From the NCBI RefSeq assembly GCF_002776525.5, contig NC_045436.1:53911254-53975253 (forward strand): a DNA stretch of 64,000 nucleotides. Direction: 5' to 3'. Position numbers and translations under genes: made by a program. The notes under the pieces were generated by a model. The model saw nothing but the letters and a program-made list of their open reading frames with translations, made no database searches and was not told where the DNA came from. Source of the DNA: Piliocolobus tephrosceles. Lineage: Eukaryota; Chordata; Mammalia; Primates; Cercopithecidae. This document shows, piece after piece, positions 33,938-46,560 of the stretch. Within the stretch, counting starts at the first letter, position 1; every line of letters begins with the position of its first letter.

Positions 33938-36215
33938 TTTTTTAAAATTATACTTTAAATTGTGAGATACATGTGCAGAACGTGCACGTTTGTTACATAG
34001 GTATACACCTGCCATTGTGGTTTGCTGTACCCATCCACCCGTCATCTACATTAAGTATTGATCCTAATGCTCTCCCTCCCCTAGCCCCTCACTCGCCAAC
34101 AGAACCCAGTGTGTGATATTTCCCTCCCTGAGTCCATGTGTTCTCGTTGTTCAGCTCCCACTTATGAGTGAGAAAATGCGGTGTTTGGTTTTCTGTTCCT
34201 GTACTAGTTTGCTGAGAATGATGGTTTCCAGCTTACAGGTCCCTGAAAAGGACATGAACTCATTCGTTTTTGTGGCTGCATAGTATTCCACAGTGTATAT
34301 ACGCCGCATTTTCTTTATCCAGTCTGTCATTTATGTGCATTGGGTTGGTTCCAAGTCTTTGCTATCGTGAACAGTGCTGCAATAAACATACGTGTGCATG
34401 TGTCTTTATAGTAAAATGATTGATAATTCTTTGGGTATATATCTATTGATGGGATTGCTGGGTCAAACAGTATTTCTGATTGTAGATACTTGAAGAATAG
34501 GAATCGCCACACTGTATTCCACAGTGGTTGAACAAATTTACATTCCCACCAAAAGTGTAAAAATGTTCCTATTTCTCCACATCCGCTCCAGCATTTGCTG
34601 TTTCCCGACTTTTTAGTTTCCATTTGTTTGTGTCTTCTTTTATTTCCTCAAGCAGTGATTTGTGGTTCTCCTTGAAGAGGTCCTTCACATCCCTTGTAAA
34701 CTGTATTCCTAGGAATTGTATTCTGTTTGTAGCAACTGTGAATGGGAGTTCACTTATGATTTGGTTTGCTGTTTTCCTATTATTGGTGTATTTAGGAATA
34801 CTTGTGATTTTTGCACATTGATTTTGTATCCGGAGACTTTGCTGAAGTTGCTCATCAGCTTAAGGAGATTTTGGGCTGAGACGATGGGGTTTTCTGAATA
34901 TACAATCATGTCATCTGTGAACAGAGACAATTTGATTTCCTCTCTTCCTATTTGAATACCCTTTATTTCTTTCTCTTGCTTGATTGCCCTGGCCAGAACT
35001 TCCAATACTATATTGAACAGAAGTGGTGAAAGGGTATCCTTGTCTTGTGCCGGTTTTCAAATGAAATGTTTCCAGTTTTTGCCCATTCAGCATGATATTG
35101 GCTGTGGATTTGTCATAAATAGTTCTTATTGTTTTGATATACGCCCCATCAATACCTAGTTTATTGAGAGTTTTTAGCATGAAGGGGTATTGAATTTTAT
35201 CGGAGGACTTTTCTGCATCTATTGAGATAATCATGCGGTTTTTGTCATTCGTTGCGTTTACATGATTGATTACATTTATCGATTCGCATATGTTGAACAA
35301 GGCTTGCATCCCGTGGATGAAGCCGACTTGATGTTGGTGGATAAGCTTTTTGATGTGCTGCTGGATTTGGTTTGCCAGTATTTTATTGAGGATTTCCACA
35401 TTGATGTTCATCAGGGATATTTGCCTGAAATTTTATTTTTTGTTGTTGTGTTTCTGCTGGGTTTTGGTATCAGGATGATGCTGGCCTCGTAAAATGAGCT
35501 GGGGAGGAGTCCCTCTTTTTCTATTGCTTGAAATAGTTTCAGAAGGAATGGTACCAGCTCCTCTTTGTACCTCTGCTAGAATTAGGCTGTGAATCCATCT
35601 GGTCCTGGGATTTTTTTTTTGGTTGGTAGTCTATTAATTACTGCCTTAATTTCACACTTGTTATTGGTCTATTCAGGGATTTGATTTCTTCCTGGTTTAG
35701 TCTTGGAAGGGTGTATGTGTCCAGGAATTTATCAATTTCTTCTAGATTTTCTAGTTTATTTGCATAGAGGTGTTTATGGTATTCTCTGATGGTAGTTTGT
35801 ATTTCTGTGGGATCAGTGGTGATATCCTCTTTATCATTTTCTAATTGAATGTATTTGATTCTTCTCTCTTTTCTTCTTTATTAGTCTAGCTAGCAGTCTG
35901 TCTATTTTGTTAGTCTTTTCAAAAAAACAGCTCCTGGATTCATTGATTTTTTGAAGGGCTTTTCATCTCTCTATCTCCTTCAGTTCTGCTCTGATCTAGT
36001 TATTTATTGTCTTCTGCTAGTTTTTGAATTTGTTTGCTCTTGCTTCTGTGGTTCTTTTAATTGTGATGTTAGAGTATCGATGTTAGATCTTTCCTGCTTT
36101 CTCTTGTGGACATTTAGTGCTATAAATTTCCCCCTAAACACTGCTTTATCTGTATCCCAGAGATTCTGGTACATTGTGTTTGTTCTCATTGGTTTCAAAG
36201 AACTTATTTATTTAT
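33938..36215 (-). mobile_element. 5'-truncated L1PA with internal deletion (antisense)
   Basis: The plus strand runs from a short T-run and 'aaaattatactttaaattgt' (complement of the L1 3' end) through 3' UTR, ORF2 C-terminus, RT and linker sequence, stopping near 36215. The ORF2 relic is broken. Its C-terminal piece (34623 down to 34327) keeps a CX3CX7HX4C cysteine pattern (CWSGCGEIGTFLHFWWEC). The RT pieces (35411-34911 and 35005-34754) read LSLFTDDMIVYSEN, where FADD is normal. At about 34618-34620 sequence jumps from the C-terminal region straight to sequence equivalent to 19733 of the full-length L1, so roughly 975 bases of ORF2 are missing. I found no clear target duplication. Confidence 0.94.
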
Positions 36216-36443
36216 AGATGACAATTTTCTTCTATTGAAACCAATACCTAATCCTTTATGTTCATTTACATTGAGATTTTAAATGTTATTCTCATTTCCT
36301 TCATCTTTATGGTGAAGTACTTAACATGCAACAGTATTTGTAGTGAAACAAATGCCAAATCTTCAAGAATATTTCTCTTAACATGATCTGATCACTTATC
36401 CATGACAGTATTTCTTTACCATAATGGTTTCAATGGAGGGTGG
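36216..36443. other. Unassigned spacer between L1 and MER20
   Basis: AT-rich sequence with no recognisable feature. Confidence 0.5.
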
Positions 36444-36619
36444 CAGTGTTTGCTGAAGTGTGAACTGTGGGCCACCAGCACCATCATCTCCTGCGACACT
36501 TGCCAAAAAGTATCACTTCACACACACTAACAAAGAAGTCATGGTTAAGTCTAGTAATCTTCATTCTAACCAAGTAGTCTTGGGAAATCTTTTGCCCAAA
36601 ACAGGTTGAGATCCACTAG
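36444..36619 (+). mobile_element. MER20-like hAT nonautonomous DNA transposon
   Basis: Starts CAGTGTTTGCTGAAGTGTGA, continues 'gtgggccaccagcaccatca' and ends 'ggttgagatccacta'. This matches the layout of MER20, whose ends are CAGTGGTTCTCAAAGTGTGG and its near-inverted terminus GTTTGAGAACCACTG. An 8-bp target duplication is not recognisable. It is too short to encode a transposase. Confidence 0.7.
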
Positions 36620-37621
36620 TATATGATATAAATTAATTAGTAGTACTAGATTAAGTATTTTTCAAATATTTATGTATTTCTTTAATTGTTGGTTTGGTAC
36701 TGATAGTGTTAAAATGTTGATAATTCTAGAATAATTTTAATTTTTATTATACATTAGTAGATCTACTGTAATTGGAAACACCTTTGTTTAAATGGTCTCT
36801 TCCTTGCGCACATTATCTCCAAGTGCATGCAGCTCTTCAAATTTTTAATATAAAAATTATTATAGAAATTTATTCCAAACTTGCTGACATGTGGAAGGAA
36901 GTGTTCAATTGGCAAATTAATCATTGTTTTTGCAGGGTTTGGAGCAAGAGAAAAATCCTCTACTGAGTGATATGGGAAATCAGAGACCTCACATTTTCTT
37001 CCAATGTCATCAACAAATATTTTTCTCCAGGCCATCATCTATAAAAGAGACACACTATATAAAATACAAATATTTATTTTTTCATATTTATTTTTTAAAT
37101 AATTAAATAAAACTATTAATATTTTCCAGATTTGAATAATCAAAGACCCATTTTAATACATCATTGTAAAATTATTCACTAATAGTATTAACTAATCCCT
37201 TTTTCATTTTACTATTTTGTTTTCATGTATGATTAAACTTTTACTCTACATAAATGAATATTTAGGAATTTCATCAACTCAAAGTACTCAATACAAGTAA
37301 AGGTCAATCAGTTTGCATTTGTGGGTGGTTCTTTAAGTAGGGGATTGCACTGTCTACATGTCTGTTGTCAAGATTTGTGTTACTTTTCTGAGTCCCACTA
37401 TCACGTTTACTCACATTTAATGTGCAAATTACAATATTCTAATAGCTATGGGCAGACATTTAAATAATGAAGCAGCATTGCAAAACACACTTGGCTTTGT
37501 GTTCACATTTTTTAGAGTTATCACTTAGCAGATGCTGAGCAGGAAGCCATATTAAGTGTTTACATTACAGTCTATCATATACTTTTGTAAATTCATGTTT
37601 AATTACAAATTTGGGGTTTTA
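36620..37621. other. Unassigned AT-rich sequence
   Basis: Overlapping frames of 60-91 codons lie at 36763-37106 on both strands, without motifs. I cannot support any gene or repeat. Confidence 0.5.
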
Positions 37622-38795
37622 CTTTTTTAAATTTTAAATTATTTATTTATGTACTTATTTATGGGGTATATGAGATGTTTTGACACAGGTGTGTAATATG
37701 AAAAACTCACATCACAGAAGACAAAGTATCCATCCCCTGAAGTATTTATCTTCTGTGTTACAAACCATCCAACTACACTCTTTTAGCTATTTTAAAATGT
37801 ACAATTAAGTTATTATTGACTTTAGTCACCCTATTGTGCTATCAAATAGCAGGTCTTATTCATTTTTTCTAACTATGTTTTTGGTATCCACTAATCATTT
37901 CCATCTCATTCTGAGATCCCTACTGCCCTTTAAAGACTCTGGTAACCATTCTTCTGCTTTCTATGTACATGAGTTCAATTGTTGTGATTTTCAGATCCCA
38001 CAAATAAGTGAGAATATGTGATGTTTGTCTTTCTGTGCCTGGCTTATTTCACTCAATATAATGATATCCAGTTCCATCCATGTTGTTGCAAATGACAGAT
38101 CTCATTTGTTTTTATGGCTGAATACTACTCCATTGTGTATATGTAGCACATTTTCTTTATCCATTCATCTGTTGATGGACACTTAGGTTGCTTCCAGATC
38201 TTAGCTGTTGTAAATAGTGCTGCAACAAACATATGAGTGCAGATATCTCTTCAGCATGGTGATTTCCTTTCTTTTGGGAATATACCCAGCAGTAGGATTG
38301 TTGGGTCATATGGTAGCTCATTTTTTAGTTTTTTAAGGAACCTCCAAACTGTTCTCCAGATGGTTATTCTAATTTACATTTTCACCAACAGTGTACAAGA
38401 GTTCCCCTCTCTTTACATCTTTGGAAGCATTCATTATTGCCTGTCTTTTGGATAAAAGCCATTTGAACTGGGGTGAGATAATATCTTATTGTAGTTTTTT
38501 TTTTGCATTTCTCTGATGATCATTGATATTGAATACCTTTTCATATGCCTGCTTTCCACCTGTATGCCTTCTCTTGAGAAATATCTATTTAAATCTTTTG
38601 CCCATTTTTTGCTTGAATTATTAGTTTTTTTTCCCCTTATAGTTGTTTGAACTTCTTATATATTCTGGTTATTAATTCCTTGGCAAATGGATAATTTACA
38701 CAATTTTCTCCCATTCTGTGGGTTGTCTCTTCATTTTGTTGATAGTATTATAATAGAAATTTGAAGTCATCATATTTAATTGTCTTATTGTTCAC
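37622..38795 (-). mobile_element. L1MA-type L1 3' portion (antisense)
   Basis: The plus strand contains 'tatttatggggtatatgaga', 'gtagcacattttctttatcc', 'gcaacaaacatatgagtgca', 'gggaatatacccagcagtag' and 'ttctcccattctgtgggttg', the complement of L1 ORF2 C-terminus and 3' UTR. The 3' UTR type (ggggtatatgagatgttttg) points to L1MA rather than L1PA, so it is older than the neighbour at 33938. The reading frame is destroyed. Confidence 0.9.
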
Positions 38796-39389
38796 AACCA
38801 AAACAATTATGAGATCTTAAATTCTTTCATTACTTTGGATTTCAGAAGTACTTTACAATGACTGAGAAGTTTAATGAAATACTTTATATCATAATCATGA
38901 ATAGCAAAATCTGTCTTATAAAAGTGTATTATGCTGGTGAACTACCTTCACTGATAATTTACAATGTGCCAGAAATTGAACCTGTGCATACCCTAGAAAT
39001 TGTAAATTAGCAAAAGCTACAAATCAAGGGCTCCCTCTCCTCTACTCTCCTCATAGACTGGTTTTTAAGGCTTTACCACTGGAAGAGGAAGTGCTATGAG
39101 TGAGGAGTTGGTATTAAGTGAAAAGATAAAGAACCACATAGGTAATCCTGAAAAATATCCTAATGAGAAATGTTCTTCTCTGTTTCAAATTGTCATATAA
39201 TCATTTTAGTTTAAATGCAGCTGAGTGTGTGTGTGTGTCTCTCTGTGTGTCTGTCACATAGAAAACTAGTGGGAGGCAGCAGTATACTTTAGCAGTAGCT
39301 AAAGTATAGATGTCAAAAGCAAATTTGAAAGGGAGATCTTCCACAGTTTTAATTCTAATTCCTCTGTACTTTACTAAATTATCTTTAAA
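38796..39389. other. Unassigned sequence with a short TG tract
   Basis: Contains impure (TG)n/(TC)n at 39225-39255. Nothing else recognised. Confidence 0.5.
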
Positions 39390-39545
39390 TTTCTGTTTTC
39401 TTATTTATGAAATGGGGATATCAATATAATCTACTGCAAAAGTTGGCTATAAAGATGCATTGAAACAAGGTAGGTAATAACATTTTCCACATCAGTTGTT
39501 TAATAAAGGTCCAATATTGTCACTGTGATTGATGCTATTATTGTT
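39390..39545 (+). repeat. MIR
   Basis: 'ttttcttatttatgaaatgg', 'ggatatcaatataatctact' and the later 'tcagttgtttaataaaggtc' follow the MIR sense 3' half. Diverged. Confidence 0.55.
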
Positions 39546-39714
39546 CTACTTATCGTTCTTATTGATAGCAAGAAAACACATGTGTTCAATGTGTTTTTCA
39601 GTTTTGCCAATAGCTTAAAAATTTCCTTGGACATTTTTCAAAAAGAAAGATAATAGTAATAATTAATATTTAGTTTTTAATATTTACAAATTTGCTAATT
39701 ATTTTGAGCCACAT

Positions 39715-39850
39715 GTAAACTGATTTATTACTTTTTGTCAGTTATCTGACAACTCAATAGGACAAGTGTTACTGTTATTGTAATTTTAATTGATGAAGAA
39801 AATGAGCTCAAAAATGTTGTCAGTAGCTAAAGTAAGAATTCCAATGTAAT
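39715..39850 (-). repeat. Possible MIR (antisense)
   Basis: 'acaagtgttactgttattgt', then 'aattgatgaagaaaatgagc', then a 'gtcagtagctaaagtaagaa' block resemble the antisense MIR core. Weak. Confidence 0.4.
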
Positions 39851-41335
39851 CCTGAAGGATTAAAAATCTTGTTCTCATAGACTGCGTGGAATGCTATCTC
39901 AAAAGTTACTAGCAACAGTACTTTGCAATATTTCCTAAATATTAGAAATATTGTTTATTGGATTTTACCAGAGAATGAATTAAAATAATTAGCACGCTCT
40001 TTAACATTTTTATCCTCTATTAAAGTGTTCTAAATTTGTGTGTATAAAATATTTAATATATTTAGTGAGAATGTTGGACTATATATTAATGTGTTTGCCA
40101 AAGATAAAGAATTTATTACATTATATAAATGTTTTAAAGGTATTCCAAATCTGACCTAAATTTCAAGTCAAAGAAATTTTTCAGGGCAGTATTAGATTGA
40201 TTGGGCTGATTCCCAAAGCTTTGCTTTCCTTAATATTCTTTCTATGTCAGGAGAATTGGCAGCATTGTGAATCAATATCTAAAAGAATGCAGTCTTACCT
40301 TAAACTGAAAATATTATTTTAAAATTGTTTATGTTTAACTTTCTAAATTATAAAATGTTATAAAGAAAAATGCACCACATGAATCATTATTTACTATATT
40401 TAAATTACATTTTTTCTTCATAAATCACTCTACACTATAGGATTGATTAAAAGACCACAGATATATTTTTACATATGAAATCTTAAGAAAATATTCCAAA
40501 ATTCAGAAAACATTAAAGTTAGGCTTCTTCATTTGTATATAGATTATACCCTGTGTTATTTTTGTATATACATAGATATACTTGCATAAAATCACATGCA
40601 ACTTTCCTAGTTACCATAGCTTTGAAAGATGATATTTTTCATATGTATTATTCATAAAATCCTCAGGCTAATTTATACATGAAAGAAAAGAAAAATGTAA
40701 CTCTTGATCATATATCTTTATTTATGAACAGAAACCTAAAAGATTTATAATCGTTACATTATGGCAAGTTTCTATCATATGATGTATTAACTTGCAGTCA
40801 TACCCTTAAGTAGAGAAGTCCTGTCATAGTATATAAATCACAGGATATTTGGTTTGGAAAAAAAAAACTCTCTTGGGATGAACCTATTCATAATGCTACA
40901 CGTTGGATGGGTGATTTCAATAACTTTCTAGGATTTCCAAATCCTTTCTAGGATTTCCAAAAATGAGTTTTATTTTATTATGAGGTAGCCCACCCTCACT
41001 CTCTATCCATAAAACATATCTCATTATAAACTAATTGTATAGATATATAAATTTAACACTTAAAACCAAAAATCTTGTACTAATCTAGATCAGTCATGCG
41101 TATGAAATTCTCCATGACACTGGAATCCACAAAAAAATACAGTTCTTTACCTTTCCAAATTACATTTTCAGGGTCTATACCACCTGAATTGTTGGAAATT
41201 ATGATATTTGTGTGGAGGCACTTTTCCTTTACTTTACAATTAAGTAGGAATATATTATATACAATCAAGGTAAATTGGAGAAGAGTATTTTATTTTTAAT
41301 TTAGTGTCATTTCTTTTAATACATTTAGTACATCA
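39851..41335. other. Unassigned AT-rich sequence with a 20-bp duplication
   Basis: The 18-base word CTTTCTAGGATTTCCAAA occurs at 40924 and 40944, period 20. No gene or repeat family is recognised elsewhere. Confidence 0.5.
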
Positions 41336-41535
41336 GTAGTTTTGACACTTACTTGCTATGTGATCTTGGGTAAGTTATATTACCTCTCTGTGTCTTGACT
41401 GCATAATTTTTATAATAAAAATAGCCACTTTATAGGGATAATATAAACATAAATTATAATTTAATACATGTAAAGTATTTTAGAAAACATTTGCATAAAG
41501 TATATACTGAATAAAAGTTAGCTGTTATCCATTAA
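41336..41535 (+). repeat. MIR
   Basis: 'gacacttacttgctatgtga', 'tcttgggtaagttatattac' and 'ctctctgtgtcttgactgca' are a clear match to the MIR core (CACTTACTAGCTGTGTGACC TTGGGCAAGTTACTTAACCT). The 3' half follows in order to about 41535. Confidence 0.85.
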
Positions 41536-44500
41536 AGCCACGTCAAACTGCTGGAAGCAACCACTCTCTCCCTTCAGCTTGGATATGAACTTGTGGGTCT
41601 GCAATTTTTACAGATTATTGGTCAACTTTCCACACAGCTTCCCATCAAGGTTTCTTCTACATTTTGCATAAGGAATATTGATGAGGTTTAATTTCCTGTT
41701 TCTCAAAACTCTTCCCTTTACTCCTAAAATTTTGTATTTTTAAAATTTTTTATGGTTTCTCAATTTGTTGCTCCATTATATAATATTTGCAATATTGTTT
41801 ATTAAGAATTTTAAGTCATTAAGAAAGCTCTTTAAAAGAAAAGAAAGTAATGTATAAATGATTTTCAAAAATATAATTGAATCTTCTTAAGATAAAATTT
41901 ATAATTACACACACACACAAAAAGCACTGAAGAAGTATTTTGGCAAACTCAATATATTGTTCCCACACATGAACACAGTTACTTATGACAACTACATTAA
42001 ACACAGTGTGTAGATGATTTCTTCATACAGGTTATGTCCTACAGATATTTAATTGTTTTAAATACAATAATATGAATACAGTCTCAACTCATTTCCTTAG
42101 TCCTTGAGAAACATCATTTTTACAGCTCCTTACAATGTAAGATTATTTTATCATGGATAAACAGTTTCACTTTCCTGCAGGATGAAATTTACTAATCCAT
42201 AGAGTGATCAGGAATTTGTTCTTACCATTGTTTCTGCCTTGAATTTCTTCTCTGCTCTTAAACCACAGTTTGTTATGATGATTCTGGCCCTCTGTTTCTT
42301 AGAAGCCCCCTTCCCTTAACCTGAAACCCTCCTCCGTTGCTCATTCTGCCTTGCCATGTTCCCCCAGAGTAATCTTTTATTATCTACACTGGAGATTATT
42401 AGAAGTACTTTATTAAAGGAACAGATGGGTTTAAGCCTGATTATGGATACCATCTACATCTTTGTTTCCTCACCTTTCCTCAACCAATTCTTTCTCCTCA
42501 TGAATCCCATTACTTCCTCTGTCAGTTTTTGTCTCTTAAAACTAAATATTTCAGGTTTGGCCAGAAGTTACAGGAGGCCCCCTTTTGATCATTTGATTTG
42601 TCACTCTAGCTTGATGGAAAGAATAATTATACTTCCATGGTTACTGCAAAGCGAGGTGTTCAAAGAACATTCTATTCTCCTGTCAATATATTTTGAATTA
42701 GTTTTATAGAGGCAATAACACGTCTGTAACCTATAAAAGTAAACTTTCATTAATAAAAAACAATCGTACCATCTCAAAAGAAATGTAAGCTGATTATATG
42801 TGGGGAATAAACGTCTACTCTACCCAGTACCTTGTCTTTGCCACTGCCACATCTGAAACAACAAATTTCACCATAATCATGCAGAGGAGCACTTATGGGA
42901 TTCTATTTCTCAACTAAGCTCATGGGCTATAAATGTTTCTCTATATTTTTGCTAGAAACATGGTGCAAATTTGATTCGGTTCTTTTTATTTCATCTTTGG
43001 CCATACTATCAGGGGAAATAGGTAAAGGAGTAGGGATGCTAGTCAAACTACAAAATTAGAAACATGTGTAAGAACAAATTCATCTTTATATTGCTTATAC
43101 TTGTATTAATTTTATCTACAAAACCTCAAAGAGCTTCTTAGATAGTTTGTGCTGTGAATTGTTTAAAAATTATTATTGTCATTCTAGTGGTCAAATAAAC
43201 AGAGGCTTTGCATGGTTGAGGTATCTTGCAAAAATAATATTTTTTGTTTAAATCAGCTGTACAAAACTTCTCAATTCATATGAAATAAATAACATATACA
43301 TCTGATTGTTGGCATTTATAAATGATATTGAAAAGGAACATGAAGTGGACCATTTTTAAAGATGGAAATAGAATATATAACTCATGCTTATGGGTAATGA
43401 AAGAGGTTAAACAGGCCATGAACCTAGGAATAAAATATCTTCTTCACATGTGCTTCAGAGACATGCATGGATATTTTGAGAATAGAAATTGCTTTCACTG
43501 TGTTGAGGGTGAGAAAATTAATTTGAAGAGGACATAGATAGATTTATAGGTGATTTATTCTTATGTTTGAATAATCCATGTTGACTTTCTTTCAGAAAGA
43601 ATCAAGATCTTAAACTATTTTCTGCTCATTTTCCTAATCAACCAGTATGTTACTTCCCACTTCGTCCTTGCTTTTTCCTTTTTTAAATGTAGCTCTAGTT
43701 ATTATTGGTTCTTGTTGATCATTTGTAAATTAACTTTGAGGTAGCTACAGAGTTATCTCTCAGTACCTCATTGTTTTTCTTGTCTGGGGTCGAAGATATT
43801 TTAGTGGTCTTCATAAATGCTTTCAACCATTTGAAAACAATAATGTAATGCATAGAAAGAAAAACATTTTATGTTGTCTCTGTCTTTATAAAAACACACC
43901 CAATCACACACAGAAATGTATGAATGTAGGAATGCATTATATATATGTTTGTTTGTATAGATATATATTTTATATTTGAAATGAAAAGTAATAAATTACA
44001 TATACTCATCATACCCAATATACTCTGTCTTCTTTTCTTTCTCAGTCAAATGGACTTCAATTTATCTAAACTAATCTTTTCAAGTCTATTTTATTCTTTT
44101 ATATTCTATCTTATTTTTTAAAACGCTGGCCAAAATCTAGCATATAGATTTCATAGCCCCCTATCTGTTACAACTTATTTTGAAAACAGTATTTCCAATT
44201 AGATCTGGTAGAGAAAACAAAAACAAAAACATTCAATTCAGTTTAAATAGAATATAGTCAACAACAACAAAATGAAATAAGTAGCTTCATTACTTTACAA
44301 GAACAGTATGCAAAAGAGTGTACGTTATAAAGTAGTAAATGCCTTGAGAAAGTGATGTATAAAATGTTTGGTCCCCGCCACACCAATATAGGTATATCAT
44401 GAAAGTGTAATATTTTCCTCTCATAAAATAAGAATCATATGGAATAAACCATTTTATAAAAATTTAGTGATGAGAATTACTATTATGAAGTGAAGGAAAA

Positions 44501-44865
44501 TTAGATTTGTAATAAATTATCCCATTTACTTCAAAAGGTCCCTAAGTAGCTGTGGCACTCACCACATTAGGGGTTGTGAAAAATAGAACCCCATTTCAGG
44601 CAATATCCTAAGGTTCTTTTTTTCTCACCCCACACCCTTCCCCAACACACATACAAGCCACTCTTGGACAGCACGCTATGAGAATACGATAGCAGGGTAG
44701 TTGTTCAGAAATCATTGCTGCCTAAACTTATAGGAGACTGACAACTATTGAGAAAAGCATTTTGAAAACAAAAATAAGGATACTGACTTCTAAAACCATT
44801 GTAAAGTTAGACTTCAGAAAAAAATAGTACATTAAGAAAGATAAGCATGCATGCACATGCACACA
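41536..44865. other. Unassigned AT-rich sequence
   Basis: A 117-codon plus-strand frame at 42356-42709 (MFPQSNLLLSTLEIIRST...) is hydrophobic and low in complexity, without domains, and I treat it as chance. The part 42240-42620 is less AT-rich and may hold an old unrecognised repeat. A short CA tract lies at 41908-41921. Confidence 0.45.
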
Positions 44866-44890
44866 CAGAGAGAGAGAGAGAGAGAGAGAA
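44866..44890. repeat. (AG)n dinucleotide tract
   Basis: An impure CA stretch passes into about eleven AG units, followed by GAAGG. Confidence 0.85.
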
Positions 44891-45079
44891 GGTAGTTAAA
44901 TAAAGAAAATTATGCATTTCTAAGGCCACTTGATATTGTAATTATTCTCTCTTCAATGAAAGAAAACCCAGATTTTTAACATTTAAGGAGTTACGAATAA
45001 AGTTGTTCTGTTCAGAAATTAATAGCTTAGAGGAAATATACAAAGCTTTATATTTTTAGGGAGACTAGAAATAGAAATG

Positions 45080-45441
45080 GTGATCTAGCTGTTATTGTGT
45101 TTGTTTGTTTTGTTTTCTTTTTTTTTTTTTCTTTTTTGAAATGGAGTCTGACTCTGCCACCCAGGCCAGAGTGCAGTGCGGTGGCATGTGATCTTGGCTC
45201 ACTGCAACCTCCGCCTCTCAGGTTGCATCAGTTCTCCTGCCTCAGCCTACCAAGTAGCTGGGATTACAGGCATGTGCCACCATGCCCAGATAACTTTTGT
45301 ATTTTTAGTAGTGATAGGGTTTCACCATGTTGGCCAAATTGGTCTCGAACTCCTGACCTCAAGTGATCTGCTCACCTCAGCTTCCCAAAGTTCTCGGATT
45401 ACAGGCGTGAGCTACCGCACCCAGTGTGATCTTGCTGTTTT
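45080..45441 (-). mobile_element. Alu (AluS-like, antisense) with target duplication
   Basis: The body runs from a T-rich tail at about 45096-45137 to 'gcgtgagctaccgcacccag' at 45425. It is bracketed by a near-perfect duplication, GTGATCTAGCTGTTA at 45080 and GTGATCTTGCTGTTT at 45426 (two mismatches). The open frames of 89 and 134 codons across it are antisense-Alu frames running into flanking DNA. Confidence 0.93.
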
Positions 45442-46420
45442 TAGTTCATCTCAGTGTGTCACTTTTTTGTTTCATTTTCTGATTATGGAATGTGAAGTGT
45501 ACACATTTAAAGCAGATTATCAGTTTTGTTTTCACACTGTCCTGGGCTACTTTGATAAGAGGGAGAATCTGCCTTCATGACGTCATCTCCACACAATATG
45601 TCAAAGTCCTTCACCCTTTATGGGAGATTATTGGAGTGGTTAAGGAGCAGGACAGGTAAGAAGAATCTTGAGAACAGTGGGTATTCATATTCAAAGACTG
45701 ATGGGCCATCCACTGTTGGCAGTCTGTGTGCTCAGAATTCCTGTGGTTCCTGCACAGCAACTGGGCAACAATGCTAAAATCCCTCTTTACTGTCTTACAT
45801 GCAAGGCACTGGCACCTCTCTATTTCACCTCTCTAGTTCCAGTGCTTCCTCCTTACAAGCATTGTGTCTTTGAGGAGTTGAAAATTCACTCTGAAAGGTG
45901 CTACCAGAATCTTGATGAAACATGCTCCAGCCAAAGGCACCTTTAAGAACTGTCTCTTGGTAAGAATAGACTTTTGTTGTTGTTGTTCGTTTTTTTTTAT
46001 TGTATCTCAGAGCATGAGTGAAAGAGCAAACTAGGAGAGAAGCCAGAATATAAATTTTATCATCATTTAAAATCGATATAATCAATTATATTATCTTTAT
46101 TGTACTTCATAGACAAAAGGCCTTATTTAATTATTTGTATTTTACTTTATAAATTTACATATTTATTGTCTTTTATAATAAAGGGTATAATATAGATAAA
46201 TTATATATTATTTTAAGGTGAAAAACTTTGTTCACTATCTTTGCAACCTAGAATAGTACATTCCAAGTTGTAGGCAGTCATGTTCGGTGCATAATAATAA
46301 CATATTACTCATGTACGAAAATGTTTTCTTGTGACCAGTGTTTCTGCCTTGTTTCCTTCTTGAGACAAATAATATTAAAGAATATGTGATTTAACAAATA
46401 CAATATATATATGAAAGTCA
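45442..46420. other. Unassigned, relatively GC-rich stretch
   Basis: From 45500 to 45960 the base composition is less AT-rich than the surroundings, with a perfect CRE-type octamer at 45578. Overlapping frames of 66-92 codons have no recognisable domain. I see no gene that I can support. Confidence 0.4.
45578..45585. promoter_or_regulatory. CRE-like palindrome TGACGTCA
   Basis: A perfect eight-base CREB/ATF consensus, notable because it retains a CpG in CpG-depleted DNA. A single octamer without promoter context is weak evidence. Confidence 0.2.
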
Positions 46421-46424
46421 TAAA

Positions 46425-46560
46425 AACCAACTTTAGGTTATTGGTTACCTCTGGAGAGTGAGGATGGAAGAAGTGATGGGAATGGTGCTTTTGTTCATTC
46501 TTTAATGTTTATTTATTGATTTACTTATTTATAAAATGCTGAAACTAAATGATAAAAACA
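46425..46560 (+). mobile_element. Possible L1ME 3' UTR fragment
   Basis: 'ttattggttacctctggaga' and 'gtgaggatggaagaagtgat' resemble the GTGGTTACCTCTGGGGAG block typical of old L1 3' UTRs. Short and uncertain. Confidence 0.4.

Noticed and set aside
42356..42709. 117-codon plus-strand frame
   Set aside because: Hydrophobic, low-complexity translation with no family resemblance. Treated as chance, possibly over an unrecognised old repeat.
45097..45580. 89- and 134-codon plus-strand frames
   Set aside because: Open antisense-Alu frames extended into flanking DNA. Alu exonisation is possible in principle, but no splice evidence is available.
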